DNA from: Litoditis marina
Taxonomy: Eukaryota; Nematoda; Chromadorea; Rhabditida; Rhabditidae
Assembly: GCA_964036275.1 (NCBI GenBank)
Contig: OZ038439.1
Span: 13,931,095 to 13,995,094 of the forward strand
Length of the DNA: 64,000 nucleotides
Direction: 5' to 3'
Shown here piece by piece: positions 23,112-35,200 of this stretch. Within the stretch, counting starts at the first letter, position 1, and each line of letters starts with the position of its first letter. The translations under genes were made by a program, and so were the position numbers. Below the pieces are notes generated by a model. It saw only the letters and a program-made list of their open reading frames with translations. It was not told the DNA's origin and made no database searches.

Positions 23112-23272
23112 ATATAGTCGTCGCCAACCGAAAGTCGAGAGAGTACTGTATATCTCAAAGCTAGACCGTTATGTGCACTGATAGCGCAGTGGTTCGCGCC
23201 TTGCTACGAATATTTTGCTCGCAGGTTCGATTCCGGCGAGAGACAGAAGTTTATAAGTTTGACACCCACTGC
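23112..23272 (+). mobile_element. tRNA-derived SINE-like element, copy F
   Basis: A-box AGCGCAGTGGTTCGCGC (23183-23199), perfect B-box GGTTCGATTCC (23224-23234), tail AGACAGAAGTTTATAAGTTT then GACACCCACT. The upstream half is internally deleted after TACTGTATATCTCA. Confidence 0.8.
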
Positions 23273-23340
23273 ATCAACCAAAATTGGTTGCTGCTTTTCT
23301 CAATCTACACTAGGTGCACAATCCGCATATAGCACACCAG

Positions 23341-23479
23341 TGACCATATCCACCAATAATTGTTGTCTCTCCCGGGAGTATTTTTGGGCTCTCGGGAGCA
23401 AAACTTCCACCAAATTTGCTCTCCCGGGAGCCTAAAAACGCACCCGGGGGAGAAAATAATATTGGTGGATACGGCCACA
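23341..23479. mobile_element. Small inverted-repeat element rich in CCCGGGAG
   Basis: Left GACCATATCCACCAATAATT and right AATATTGGTGGATACGGCCA are inverted. The interior has several CTCCCGGGAG palindromes. It directly abuts the next element at 23480. Confidence 0.6.
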
Positions 23480-23633
23480 GGCGGCGTAGGAATCTCTCCA
23501 ACCTTATGAGGAGATCATAGCTACTCGTGAACTCTCAATGTTGTGCCATAGCAGTCAAAAGAATCTCACGAGAAGCTTGTGCTTATAGCTCATGAAGTAT
23601 CTTCTAGGATTTTTGGGGGATCGCTACGCCGCC
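23480..23633. mobile_element. MITE, GGCGGCGTAG family
   Basis: Starts GGCGGCGTAGGAATCTCTCC and ends ATCGCTACGCCGCC. The interior shares ACTCTCAATGTTGT..CATA and CTTATAG(C/T)T(C/T)ATGA with the copy at 46974-47150. Confidence 0.7.
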
Positions 23634-24017
23634 AGTACATCAGAGATTGTACCTGAGTCTCATACGTAGCTTCTGTTAGGAAACACTTTCACGCGTGAGA
23701 TAGTACGTATATTTATATGCTGGAATTCACCTAAAAATTGAAATTTCATACATAAAAAAATATGCCAACATTTGAGCACTACGTGAAAGGTGTTTAACGA
23801 GTGATTCTGAGCCCAGGATGAGGTATGATAATATGTTTAATTTTGGTATTTTGTGTGAGGTATTTTGTAAAAAGAAAATAATAACCTTTTTTTGGTCGTC
23901 CGCACAGCCCTTTTCCTCTCCACAATTGTCCTTATTGTCACATATCAGATCGTTAGAAAGACAAACGTCATCACAATCTGAATAATATTTGATATTGATG
24001 CTTCACGATCATTGAAA

Positions 24018-25599
24018 TTACGCTTCAGCAGGAAAGTTCGAGGTTCCTTTCTGAAAAGATCACAATTTGAAATAAACGCGACGTAGTGAACTTGTGGAAC
24101 ACATCTCAAAATCAAAGAAATTGAAGGTCCGACGAAGTATGTGATCTCTGGGGAGCCCAACCTTGTCTCAAAACACGTGATGGATAGCACGGGAACTTGT
24201 CCTGTTTTCGTATCTTACTATCGCTAATGCTTCTTCATGTCATGTTAAAAATAAATAATTATTCTTGAACATATTGTGGTAAATAAGGATCCGAAATTGT
24301 AGTTTCATTAACTACACACCTACATCAAACCAAATCGGTTTACTTAGAACGTGGGTGTTCTAATCACGTGAAATCTACCTTCGCACGCCAGTTCACACTG
24401 AAAAGTGTCCGAGGAACAGTCTTTTGTGGGAGTCAGAATTAGAATCGAGCGAAAGTTGAGATTCATCGGCATTTCAATGGTGATGGAACCCACGAAACTA
24501 CGGTAGGCCTGAAAGTCATGATTTCTGGGCATACATTTTCGTTTCACATCATTCAGCTGTTTGAGAAACGTATAGGCTAAAAAGTGGAAGATGCCCTCAT
24601 TAAAACAATCTATTCCAAACGTGAAAAGTGAAGAACGTACTTGGTAAAAACAAACTTGCAATGGTTAAAGGTTTATTCCGATGTTTAAACGCTAATCGAC
24701 TCACGACTCACCTTGACTTCGTTTTCTAGAATATATGCCCGCTCATTATCGTAAATGACAATTTCCTTAGTGTTTTTCGGCTGTCGATGAGAGAATAAAA
24801 AAAAGTTGGACACCGAGACTGAAAAGACTCAATTATACTGTTAGCCAATTGCTTAATGACGTGAAACATGTTAACACATCAAAACTCACGATTCCTCATT
24901 AGAATTATAAATTCACGTGATTATTCAATTTCCTTCAGTATAGTTATATCTGTCTAAAACTGCTGAGTGTTATGAGTGCAGTAGACGGAATTCACAGAAG
25001 TTGAAAACAATGTTATTTAGAATAACGATGAATCAAACTCAGAAGAACATGGCACTGCGTATTCTGACTTGTGGAGTGACCATTGCATGTTGTGTTTGTA
25101 GTCTGATCGTATAGTTGTTCGGTTAAAATGTGTACATCCTAGGACGTGCGTCAAGGTTAAAGGGGGGGGGGGGGGGGTCGCGATGCATTTTTGAATAAAT
25201 CTTCGAACTGAGACAGTTGATATATGTCCTTTTCTTATTTCAACGTCCAATTAAAAATTCTTTTTTTAAATTTCACCATTTTTTTTGCTCACTATCAGGG
25301 ACGCAGAGGACGATTTGGAGTGATGGAAATTGATTGCGCGCACTTCTCTGACTCTTGTACCTTTTCGGCTAACGCCGTGAGCTGAATTCGGAATTCAACG
25401 CAGCCCCGCTTTAAACTACAAGAAAGATGCAATAAATTCCTAAATTTCACAAATGTCAAAACTCACCAACAAACCCTTTGGAGTTCTGGGGAACAAATGT
25501 GATGTTGCAGACTTGCTTCGAACTGCCGGTCTCAGAAGATTGGAATACATTCGTCGACAGTGCAAAGAACGAATCCACATATATGTAGCTGAAGGGCAT
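24018..25599 (-). CDS. Unrecognised 203-residue protein
   Basis: Six phase-consistent exons on minus: 25599-25467, 25381-25293, 24780-24712, 24556-24379, 24201-24092, 24050-24018 (TAA). The 612 bases make 203 residues. The start is ATG 25599, with an in-frame TAA four codons upstream. The protein opens MPFSYIYVDSFFALSTNVFQ; the first helix is only weakly hydrophobic, so a signal peptide is doubtful. Then come a basic central part (HGVSRKGTRVREVRAINFHH), TKEIVIYDNERAYILENEV, and a half with five Cys (RKCMPRN, KDCSSDTFQCELACEG, ITCFETR) plus ILRCVPQ, suggesting a disulphide-stabilised beta domain. I recognise no family. It lies about 690 bp downstream of STAT on the same strand, so co-transcription is possible but unsupported. 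Confidence 0.6.
25156..25178 (+). repeat. G-tract
   Basis: An uninterrupted run of about 16 G on plus in an intron of the 203-residue gene. It is comparable to tracts at 55030-55070 and 58812. Run length is unreliable in most sequencing. Confidence 0.8.
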
Positions 25600-26284
25600 A
25601 TCTGTTTTTTATTGTACTCATCGTTGTAGTTTGATTGGGACACATGTCATCATATTTGACGTTGAAACATGTAAGCTGTAAGGTAAGTGCACAGTCACGC
25701 GAAACATGTAACACACAGCAGAACTCAGAAACGTGCTACTACGAAGTGCACCAATCCTTATTAGATTGCTCAATTTACGTGACTATTCAATGTTCTTCCA
25801 GTATAGCAATACCGTTTTTCCGTCTCCTTTCAGATGGAGCGAGACACTTCATATTCACAAATCACCGGAATCACTCACCTATCAATAGGACAGGATATAC
25901 ACAGTTTGAAGAAAGGAAGTAAAACATAGAACGATCGCATAACTTATTTTAGTAAGAACATGTTTTTCGGGCGTTCTCCGTATTATGCATGCAACCACTT
26001 GAATGTTAATCAAAATCCGGCTAAAGGAGATTTGGCGAACAGATTGAGAGTCATCTAATTCAAACTATGTGCAAAAACGTTTACACAAACCTGAAAACAT
26101 GAAGTCTCGTGCTCCACGTCTCACGTTCACTTTCTGTTTACTGGTTGTAACAAGTTGCTTGTCAACAACGTTTTTATCTTAGAAAATGACTCTGAGCGCA
26201 ACCGCGCTACGAATTGTTCACAAATACTATTATATCACAGTTTATTAGATGTATTTGTACTCAAATACAGGAAAAAAACAAAGT

Positions 26285-29200
26285 TCAGAACGCTGATGTT
26301 GCCGCTCCTTGATTGTCGAAATAGATTTCATCGGGTTGGAGATTTCTAGGAACTCGAATTCGTGGTTTTTCTCGACCGCCGAGCGCGACCTGAAAGGATT
26401 TAATGAAATATTTTACTGAACAATGTTACTGTTCTGTATTTTTTATGGATCTCGGGAATCTGAAATATGATCTACACTTCTTGCAGATAGTTTTGAGTGT
26501 TGAAATTTGTCGAGTTTGCATCATTTCTCAATGAAACAATGCCCAGGAGTGAAAACCAAGTTTTTTTTTATAAATTTCGATACTAATAGGTTAGCGATAT
26601 TAGTGTCGTGTGGTTTCATCCAAACTCGAAAACCTGAGACTAACAAGGATAAAAAACTGTTTCGTTCTGGGTAAATCAAGAAATTTTGATTTTTGTGAAA
26701 AATTGAAAAGAAATAGATATTTTGGTGAACTTATAGGATCAAAGTGCTCTAAAGCTGCATGTTCACCAAATATTGTACCTCGAGGTCAATATCTGGATAT
26801 ATTAGTTCCACATCGGCGAATTTCTGATTCGCCAACAATTCTTTCGACAGAGCGCGTGCATTCAAGTCGGTGTGCTCGTACCAGTGGTGTCGAATATCTG
26901 AAAAAAACATTATATTAAGTTTACACGAGTTGAAAATGAAGAGAATACAACTGTATGCAACTGAATGTTATATTAACTTTTTTGTGGTCTCTGAACGCGT
27001 TCTACAGGTTTCGGTTCACCTAATCAAAAACATCTTCTCCTAAATAGTGCTAGTCTAACAAGTCTGCCACACAATGCTTAGTGCTCTTCATAAGTACGCG
27101 CTAGACAAAAAATATTAGAGTTAGGTATATTTCGAAAAAACATATTTGTCCACCCACAATAAAGTACCGTTTTGCGAACTCACCACCATTCCTGTCCTTC
27201 ACTGATATTTTGACTTTCGAGTATTCGATATCCGAAAATCGAACCAGCAAAATAGAACGAGGAATAGATCGCAGTAGACTCTCGGCATCGTCTTTGCTAC
27301 AGAAACCCATCACCAATCTGCAAGTTAGGTCAAAATAATATTTGGTTTTTTTTTCAAAGTTCACATTGCACTTATTTTGCACTCCTTTTGAATACTGAAA
27401 GTGAACATTTTTCAATTGAAGTTCGCCAAATACGTGAAGTTTGCTGAGAACACTGAAGATGGGTAGGTGATGGACTACAAAAACAATCTTGGTTTGGCTT
27501 TGTTTGCACTTCATATTTGGAATTTCAAATGAAAATTTTTGTATACCAATCTGGGGGTAATATTTGACTGATTAAAAATTTAAATGAAATTTCATTATAT
27601 TCACTTTGAAAACTAACCCGTCATACCACATACTGTATAGGTACTTGTTGGTGATTTCGGCCAATTTGAAGAACCAATCGAAAAACGGAACTAATTTCCA
27701 TTCACCGTCTCCAGCGGCTGACTTTTTCAGTTGATATTCCTCAGCGACTGATAACTAGAAATAGAATGGGAGTTAGATCAGAGTTTTTGTTTTTACACAA
27801 ACGAAAAACTATAACTATAATGGACAATACAGAGTGAATAAACAGTGTAAAGTGGAACAATATATTTCAAACGATCCGAACCGATATGTTCTTCTTTTTG
27901 TTGCTGTTCAAAAGTTTCGAAAGAAATAGAAAGTTAGATGTTAAAAATGAACCGTTTTCCGATAATATTATGAAGAAGGTGATGCACCATACCTTCATGA
28001 AATTTTCGAGCATGACCATTCCTTGCTGGTTCGGCTTCAACCTCGTCACGAGGTGTTGCTTTGTCTGAAATCAATTGAACAGTAGATTTTGTTATTCTCT
28101 GTCCTGAGGTTTGTCACTACTTTGGTGCTAACCATTGCACCGTATCCGCATTTTTGGTACACATTGGGGTAAGACCGATCTATACTCTTTTTCAGCACGC
28201 TGACTCCGCCACAGACCTCAATGGTTCAACATACAGTCGAGCAGACAGTTTGTAACCAGTGAAGAATTATGTTAAGATAACATTGAGTCCAATAAACTAA
28301 ATGAAAAACCTAGACGTCTAAGTGAGAAATTAAGCTAAGTGTGAACCAACCTGCATAGTGAACATTCGCGGCTGTACCACCGACGGGCCATCGGTGTTCT
28401 TTTGTGGAGTTTCAACGATCGCCTGTAAAAATTGACTTTCAGTTTGTCCAGTTTCTATTTTCACAGACAGCAACGCTCTATATAGTTGCTAGTTTCCCCG
28501 CAAACACAGCAGACAGTTCGATTGATTGAGCGACGCGGGGCGAGGGGTCATTGATTACCTGCCAGCAGATGAGTGAGTGTGTAGTTCAATGATACGCAGA
28601 CACGCTGGCGTCTCGCCAGACAACATCTTTCACAAAATCGACGGTACGGTGTCCCCAACGGTTTGACAAATCCTATATTCGAATTTAGCTTGCAAGAAAA
28701 CAGTGAATAGAACACGGTTTTGCACAATTGATCATAAAACGGGTGGGAATATACTAAGGTAATGTGCCTAGACTAGTAGATGTTCTAGTGTCGTTGGGTT
28801 AGCACCCTTTTTCTATTACTATTTATATACCTGGAACTTCATTTCCAGAGCGTCGGCCATTTCTGCGCACGTTACCATGGAAGGGATGTCGGATAGCGGA
28901 TGTCGTACCTGAAAACACCAATCGGAATAAATTGAATTTCAAAAGGTAAAAGTGTGAGTACGTCTGCTAGAAGATCTCGGCACTTTTATCTCATTCTGCG
29001 TATCCTCAAACATTCGGTACTTCTCTGTTCTTTGCTAGGATAGGAGTGGTGCGAAATAGTGAGGCAGAGCCAGAGACGTAGAGTCGGATGAAGGTGCCAG
29101 GATCTTCTGGCTGACGTACTGGGATCTCGTGACATTTTGCGTGAGATTAAGACTGTTCTCACGAACGGAATATGCTAATCGCGCAGTTGGACCTCATTAG

Positions 29201-32200
29201 CATACAACTGCGCGCGTGAAATCGTCTACGTGGCAACTACGAAGAAACGTGAAAGAAAGAAGACCACAGAGCTCACTTCTCATCGATTCACTCTACTGAC
29301 ATGTCGCTTATTATTTGTTCTGCTTATTAGTTGTTTCCTATGAGACACTATTGATATAAACCTTCATTATCTAACTGTTATGTACTAATTTTTTTGGTGT
29401 TCTCATGGTGCATCGGCCGAACTAGCGCTCTCGGTCGCCCATCCACTTTTTCATCCCAGACTATGGTTTTAACACAAGTTTGATCCATTATAGAGCCAGG
29501 TTCATACCAGAATGATCATTTTAGTTGAGAAAAAATAGCAGTGCAGTGCGAGGGCCAAGCACTGAAAGTCAATGAAAAACCAGGAATTGGCAACCTGGTG
29601 AATGTACTAGCTAGTAGAACATGAGTATTCGTTATGTTTCGGGAATACAAACTCTGAAATAGTGGATAATCAGATTTGTAGAATCAGAATGTTTGTTTAC
29701 TCGTGCCCAGCTTACGGGAGTCACGTGGTATGTCAAACCGCGGTAAGCAACGCAAAATGGGTTAAAACGAGGGTTTAAAGTTTGCGTCTATGGTGGCTCA
29801 GACGGCCATAGAAATGTGAATAATTGGTCTGGTGCGGACATGGCGAAAGCCACCACTACCCATTGGGTCCGTAGTCTATTACCTCCTAGTGATCGTTTTG
29901 TGTGAATCCAGCCTCTATAATAATCGAACAACAATCCAAACGAAGAAATCAAGGCAAACTAATTTTTTTGGTGTTCTCATGATCCAACTTGTTAGCATGT
30001 ATGAGGGTTATCGATCAATCAGCCAACTAGTCAACCAAAGTAACCTGAATATAGGCTTCACATCGGTGGAAAACGTTTTAAGTTGAACTTGAATTGAATT
30101 TTACTCGAATTGCTACATTAAAACTACTCGAAATGTTGAATCAAATCATAACAATATTCGTTTCTATTTTAGCTATTTTAAATCAGCTGTATCTCTATAA
30201 TCCTTCTCCAACCAGTTCAAACTGTCTACACAGAAATCCCAGTATCATTTTAGAATTATTTTGTATTCATACATATGCTATCCTACATAATATTCTACTT
30301 TCAATGTTCAGTTTGGTTTTAGTCTAATTATCATATCCAAGAGAGTTAATTTCGAAAAAAGATCTTGCCCAAAAATGTGCAATGTCAACAAATAACGACA
30401 CAACATAAAATATTTATAATTCATGTAAATCCAGTAGAAATGCTGCTGCTCATCCAAAATGGGAGCAGTATCCAATATTCAGTCTATGCCATCGTCGGTT
30501 CATCCAGACAAGAAAACCAATCACCAGTATTTTTGGACTATCCAGGAAGGTTGTTGATCATCAACACTCCAAAAAAAATTTCACGAACTGACATAATAAT
30601 GATACCAACGAGAGAATGGAACTGGATCAAAGGACTATGGTGGATCGAGCTGGATGTGGAGGAACTATTCTGGACTGGATGGGGCATTGGAATCAACTGG
30701 ATCAACAAAGGAAAACGTGAGTTTCTTTTCGCGCCCAGATTATAACTTTATCTACAATCCTGTGTGCTCCGGCTCAGCGATCATCAATTGCCTCGGTTTG
30801 AGCATATTCGATCAATTCTTGGCATGTCTCTATTCCGTTTCCCTTGCTTAACTCACCTATCACACTTTATTCATTGACGTAGGAGAAATTCAAGTTCCAA
30901 ACTACAATTCTGTCAAATCGTACATAGCCAGCCAGCAAATAGTCCAAATGAAATAATATTATTGGATAATTGAAGCCAATTCATTGTTATTTACATTTGC
31001 AACCAGCCGGTTGAAATTCGCTACTGAGGCGCACCATTTAGTTTTTGAATTGTGACTTTTTCTACAGTCGTATAAGCTCCAGGCCAGTGATAATAAACTG
31101 ACTTCCCGTTGTGATACGTGTAGTTCAGTTCAGATCACAATATTCCTTGATTCCATGTTGAACTTCACTTATTGATCGGTTGAATAAGTAACATACACGT
31201 TGCAGTAATACCACTTGTAAATAACTTAACTTATCGTTACCAGATTTAACCAGCCCGCTTCCCGATTCCAACAGATAATCAAGAATAGCTTACAGTTTGC
31301 ACCATCGGCAACCAGCCGCTTGAAAACCGACCCAGGTGCAAACCAGTGAGTGGCTACTGGGTAATTGTAGCTTCAAATTCAAATATCTAGATGTTTGTAA
31401 CAACCAAGACACACCTATTTCATTCCAATCCATTTAATTTTTTGATGGTAATTTTTTTCCCAAATACTATCCAGAATTATATATAACCATTCAATAGTAC
31501 TAGTAAAATTATTCGTTCAGTTTTTGTCCGCCCAAAACTAACAAATCGGATTCTTTTTCATCACCTTATACCACAGCTACTCACAATTATGCAATTCTTA
31601 TCATTCCAATCCCAAACCAAATCCCTTCTATGAATCTCAAACAGTGAATTGCTACGAGACCATAACACGCAAACTTTTTCTCCAGAATGTTATTTTTCAA
31701 ACGAAAATAGGTTTTATCAGTTTACGGAGTTCACTATTAGACAATTTCCCAAACTCTCCATATATATCTCAAATACAGATTATTATCAGCAAAAAATTAC
31801 TGTAGCGAGTCAGAATAAACACCATAACCATCCAATTGTATTCATAATTTTCTACCAATCAGACCAGTTTTATTGAAAGAATGATGTAACCTATGTTCAC
31901 CTTGGAGCCACAATGGAAACAACTCGAAGTCCTGATGTCGTTACAAAGAAGATGCGTGAGTAAGGATACCAACAGAGCCTAAGCTAGTGCCGAGGTACGT
32001 TGCCCAATTTGTTTCTAGCATTTAATTATTGCTCATATCAACTGTATTTTCAGTTTTTTTTCATTCACATTCACTATCATCCTCAAATACATCAAACACC
32101 ATCTGTCAATCCGAGCTAGGCGAACGTTCTGCAGTGTACGGTGAAATAGATAGTAATGTGCTCACTGCTCAGCTCAGAACATCGGTAGTACGCTATTGAG

Positions 32201-35200
32201 TAACAGTTAATCGTAAATGTTTCGTCAGCGAAACAGAAATGCACAAGTAAGAACTCAGTAAGATCACGATTCAAAATCCACAACCGACTTCAATTCAATC
32301 TAACTAGAAACCAGTTGTCCGAATCTTTCTATCGTTCGGAAAGCTACTCAAAATAGTACGTAAGACATACAGAAAACAGGGAGAGCCGACTACTTGCCAT
32401 CCAGAGTTGTAGTCATTCCTACATGTGACAATATACTGTTCTACTGTTGGATTGGATAGCTCTGGGTTATGATGGATCGAATTGGAATCAACTGAATCGG
32501 AATAACTATCTCTGTTCTCGACGGTATTTGTATTCGGTTGTGAAACATGTCTTACCCAGCTCCAATCAAGAGAACACCCTCAAACCCCTCGTATTCACAT
32601 TCAACCATCCAGGATGTCCATTTACTCAACAGTGATACCCGAAGTTCTAGTAACTTTTACAGATATTCAACCTATTTCCGAATCAGGACGATCTGCAACT
32701 TCACCCACCGCTATTATCGAAATCCATAATTCATTCTACTTCCCAATATAATCTTCTATTTTCAGCCTCTCGTTTCTTCAGGTTTCCTCCCCCGGTGAAC
32801 TTATCTCAAAAGTTGGGAATGTTCTCACGAACGGAATATGCTAATCGCGCAGTTGGACCTCATTAGCAAACAACTGCGCGCGTGAAATCGTCTACGTGGC
32901 AACTACGAAGAAACGTGAAAGAAAGAAGACCACAGAGCTCACTTCTCATCGTCTGACTCTACTGACATGTCGCTTGTTATTTGTTCTGCTTATTAGTTGT
33001 TTCCTATGCGACACTATTGGTATAAACCTTCATCATCTAACTGTTATGTACTCATGAATTACACCTAAAATATATATGTTTGCCAATAACATTTCTTCCT
33101 CCTATGCTCATACACCCAAGATCAGTATGAGTAGATATTATTTTCTAGTTAACTCCGCGTGGCAATAGTTTCGATATGAGAATAGGCGGTTCTCCAGTGA
33201 CCTCCGAACAAAGACAAAGAGGCAAATTTTTATAATGATTTATGCTCGTTGTATTTGAATGAAAATATCGTTTAGTCGGAACCTTCAGCAAAAATATTTA
33301 TGAAGATAACATATGAACTTCAACACTTTATCTGACAAAAAGGACTTAGATTAAGATGGTCTAGCTCAATGTTTGTTCTGTGAATAACACCTACCAGATC
33401 TGCAAACGATCTTTCGAGGAATAACTTGGCTTCAACATCTGATTTTGGGCCAACGAGTACTGCAAACGGAAGAGAGACCTGAACAAAATGGATGCAATAG
33501 TTTTGAACTAACGGTTTTCGTAATACATAAAATCGGATGTATTCACAACTTGGCGTGTTCGAGAAGTGTTTGGAAAATGAGTGATAACTTTGTTTGAAAC
33601 ATAATAGAGCGATGTGGAAGTGTACGTTAAATGTTACATCTGCCAAACTGCAACTAACTACAAGGTGACGTTTGGAAAGAATAATTGTGAATAAATTCAC
33701 TCACTTTCTTTCCAACAAGCTCCAGACCACAACTGGTTCGTAATCTGATACTGTAGCAGAGGCAATATCGTTTTGTGGCAACGGAGTCTCGTCGCAGTTG
33801 AACTTTTTTGGCTACTCTCTGAAAATCTTCTGTCCGATAATTATAATAGGTTCATTTCACAAAAATCACACATGGTAACTTATAAGTATCTACGAAAATA
33901 ACCTTGTTCATCAGTTACGATATTTCATGGAATACTTGAAAATCATCTGGACATTTTGACATGTTTTCATAATCATAATTGGCATTGTTGTCTAGTTTTC
34001 GTAGTTGTTGAGATCACGTTCCATTATGTATATGTGAAAACGAAACAGCAGATAAGAACTTTGAGAAAAATTCACCATGTCATCAAATTTTGCTCGCAGA
34101 CCGCGCGTATCCTTCTTTTGGAATGAAACTGAGGGAGGCTCAATACAAAACTCCTCGGATTCAAAACTGAAAAGCATGATTAGTGTTTGAGAATGGCTGG
34201 GGAGTAGGAAATGCGGAACACAATCCAAATCTGGTCAATCGGTTCGCTCATGACAAACTCAGACAGAACCTTGGGGAGTTAGAGCGGTACTTAAGGGGGC
34301 GTGGCCTATCGAATTTCGACATGAAAATCAGTTTGGCCAAAAACAGGCAGTTGAAGAGGGGCCACAGAATCTGGCACTCACAGGGGTACAGGAAATGGGA
34401 CTTAGAGGGGTAGGGCGTGCGCGGCTGTAATGTGTACCATAGCAAAGCAATAAACAGCGTGTAATCATGGGCAACAGTTAGTGAGTTTCGTGCCGCACTT
34501 GTGGAGCGAGTTCGAGTCCGCTCGGCGCCGGAAGTTTTGCTTTTAACTCACACACAGAAAAGCTGGGAGTGGGGTAGGTAGAGGGGGTTCGTTACCGCAA
34601 CGCGCTGGCCCTAATTTGTCACGGCTAAGTCCCTTTTGTCATGTGTTACAATCGCGCGCAGCGCGAAGCGCTGCGTGTGAGTTGTGTTTGGTTTGGCCAT
34701 TGCGCACCCATTTTTGGCTTTCAAACCACAAAAGTCTTCAAATAAAACATTTTCTCGAAATTTAAAAACAGAGAGAGCTAGATATCTATTGAATACATGT
34801 TGTGTAAAAAAATTAGGAAAATCGGTCAAGGTTGAAAAAAGTTATGCTGTCGTGTCGTTATGAAAATTTCCGTTGTCCCTCGTCGCTCGTCCCTCGTCGC
34901 TCGTCCCTCGTCCCTCTGTAATACTCAAGGATTGGTACACATATTTATTGTCAGATGGTATGCCACCGCATGATGTTAGCGGTGGGACATGAGTGAAGTA
35001 TCGATCGTGGGCTGGCCTTGGTGTAATAGAGGGCGGCCAGCGCACACATACAAACACATGAGATAACAATAGATAGAATAGATATAACATGTATATGCAA
35101 TATCACTACATCCCCCCTCTTTCACAAGCGAGAGTCCCGCGAGCAAAAGAGAAATTAGGATTTTCGAGTGATTTGCATGTACTTCACAACAATAAACGGG

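Larger units (their letters stand above)
29154..33054 (+). mobile_element. LTR retrotransposon, non-coding (non-autonomous) interior
   Basis: A 235-bp direct repeat (29154-29388 and 32820-33054) flanks about 3.4 kb. The repeats are about 97 percent identical by eye, start TGTTCTCACGAACGG and end TGTACT(C/A)A, so the right copy has TG...CA ends. A polypurine-like AAAAGTTGGGAA directly precedes the right repeat. TGGTGTTCTCATGG lies just inside the left one and could prime from a tRNA. No frame longer than 126 codons exists inside and no gag, protease or RT motif was seen. From about 30,000 to 32,760 the plus strand is noticeably poor in G. No target duplication is visible (TAAGAC versus TGAATT). 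It is in the STAT intron between the VSLPFAVLV and SDIPSMV exons. Confidence 0.75.

Noticed and set aside
30365..30745. 126-codon frame inside the LTR element as a gag gene
   Set aside because: No zinc knuckle, protease or capsid-like pattern, no conserved splice signals, and its length is unremarkable in G-poor DNA; the interior is better called non-coding.
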